From: JAGXLP01 sp042218715
GTDB taxonomy: Bacteria; Bipolaricaulota; Bipolaricaulia; M55B111
Length of the DNA: 21,913 nucleotides
Assembly: GCA_042218715.1 (NCBI GenBank)
Contig: JBDGQU010000063.1
Coordinates: forward strand, 1 to 21,913
Reading direction: 5' to 3'
Shown one piece after another: positions 21,843 to 21,913 of this stretch (position 1 is the stretch's first letter; the number at the start of each line of letters is the position of its first letter). Under the pieces are notes generated by a model that was not told the origin of the DNA, searched no databases, and saw only the letters and a program-made list of their open reading frames with translations. The position numbers and the translations under genes are program-made.

Positions 21843-21913
21843 GTGAGGAGTTCTAATATCCGAGCGATTAAACCGACTACCGATTAACTTCTGGGTCCCG
21901 TTTTGTAAAATAC

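Overview
The window reads as chromosomal DNA of a free-living, diderm, anaerobic bacterium. A PorV/UPF0164-type outer-membrane barrel, and secreted proteins with periplasmic-type Ig domains, indicate an outer membrane. A complete four-subunit pyruvate:ferredoxin oxidoreductase (order gamma-delta-alpha-beta, as in Thermotoga and archaea) indicates anaerobic, ferredoxin-based metabolism. Many proteins are rich in Asp and Glu, and a GT20 trehalose-6-phosphate-synthase-like enzyme is present, so a salt-exposed habitat is possible. I cannot name the taxon; an uncultured deep-branching lineage would fit, but that is only a guess. No mobile elements, CRISPR arrays, tRNA or rRNA genes were seen.

Left part (1-2145): two secreted surface-type proteins on opposite strands. 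Each is preceded by a class I cyclic-di-GMP (GEMM-I) riboswitch-like leader, in tandem for the first, and by an almost identical promoter (TGTCTA, 17 nt, TATAAT). A small helical protein lies between them. 2313-5877: a two-gene unit of a large secreted multidomain protein with a FlgD/type IX-like C-terminal domain, and a PorV-like barrel. 5945-6542: an Hsp20 gene with a textbook promoter and a CIRCE-like operator of unusual sequence.

Centre (6711-13487, all +): a GT20 synthase, GMP synthase (guaA), an Lrp/AsnC regulator whose promoter predicts a leaderless mRNA, a cysteine-free Crp/Fnr regulator, and a membrane PAS histidine kinase with an Rcp1-like single-domain response regulator. A convergent intergenic gap (13488-13784) holds a GC-rich foldable element. 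13785-16819 (-) is the porCDAB operon with a strong terminator.

Right part: a WecG/TagA glycosyltransferase fused to a WecA/MraY-like membrane domain that has lost its catalytic motifs, again with a promoter predicting a leaderless mRNA. On the minus strand follow rpsT, secF and recJ. rpsT (ribosomal protein S20) begins with an AUU codon, so ordinary start-codon rules miss it. The most notable items are the AUU-started rpsT, the paired c-di-GMP riboswitch/promoter regulon, the CIRCE variant, the dead WecA-WecG fusion, and the two leaderless genes.
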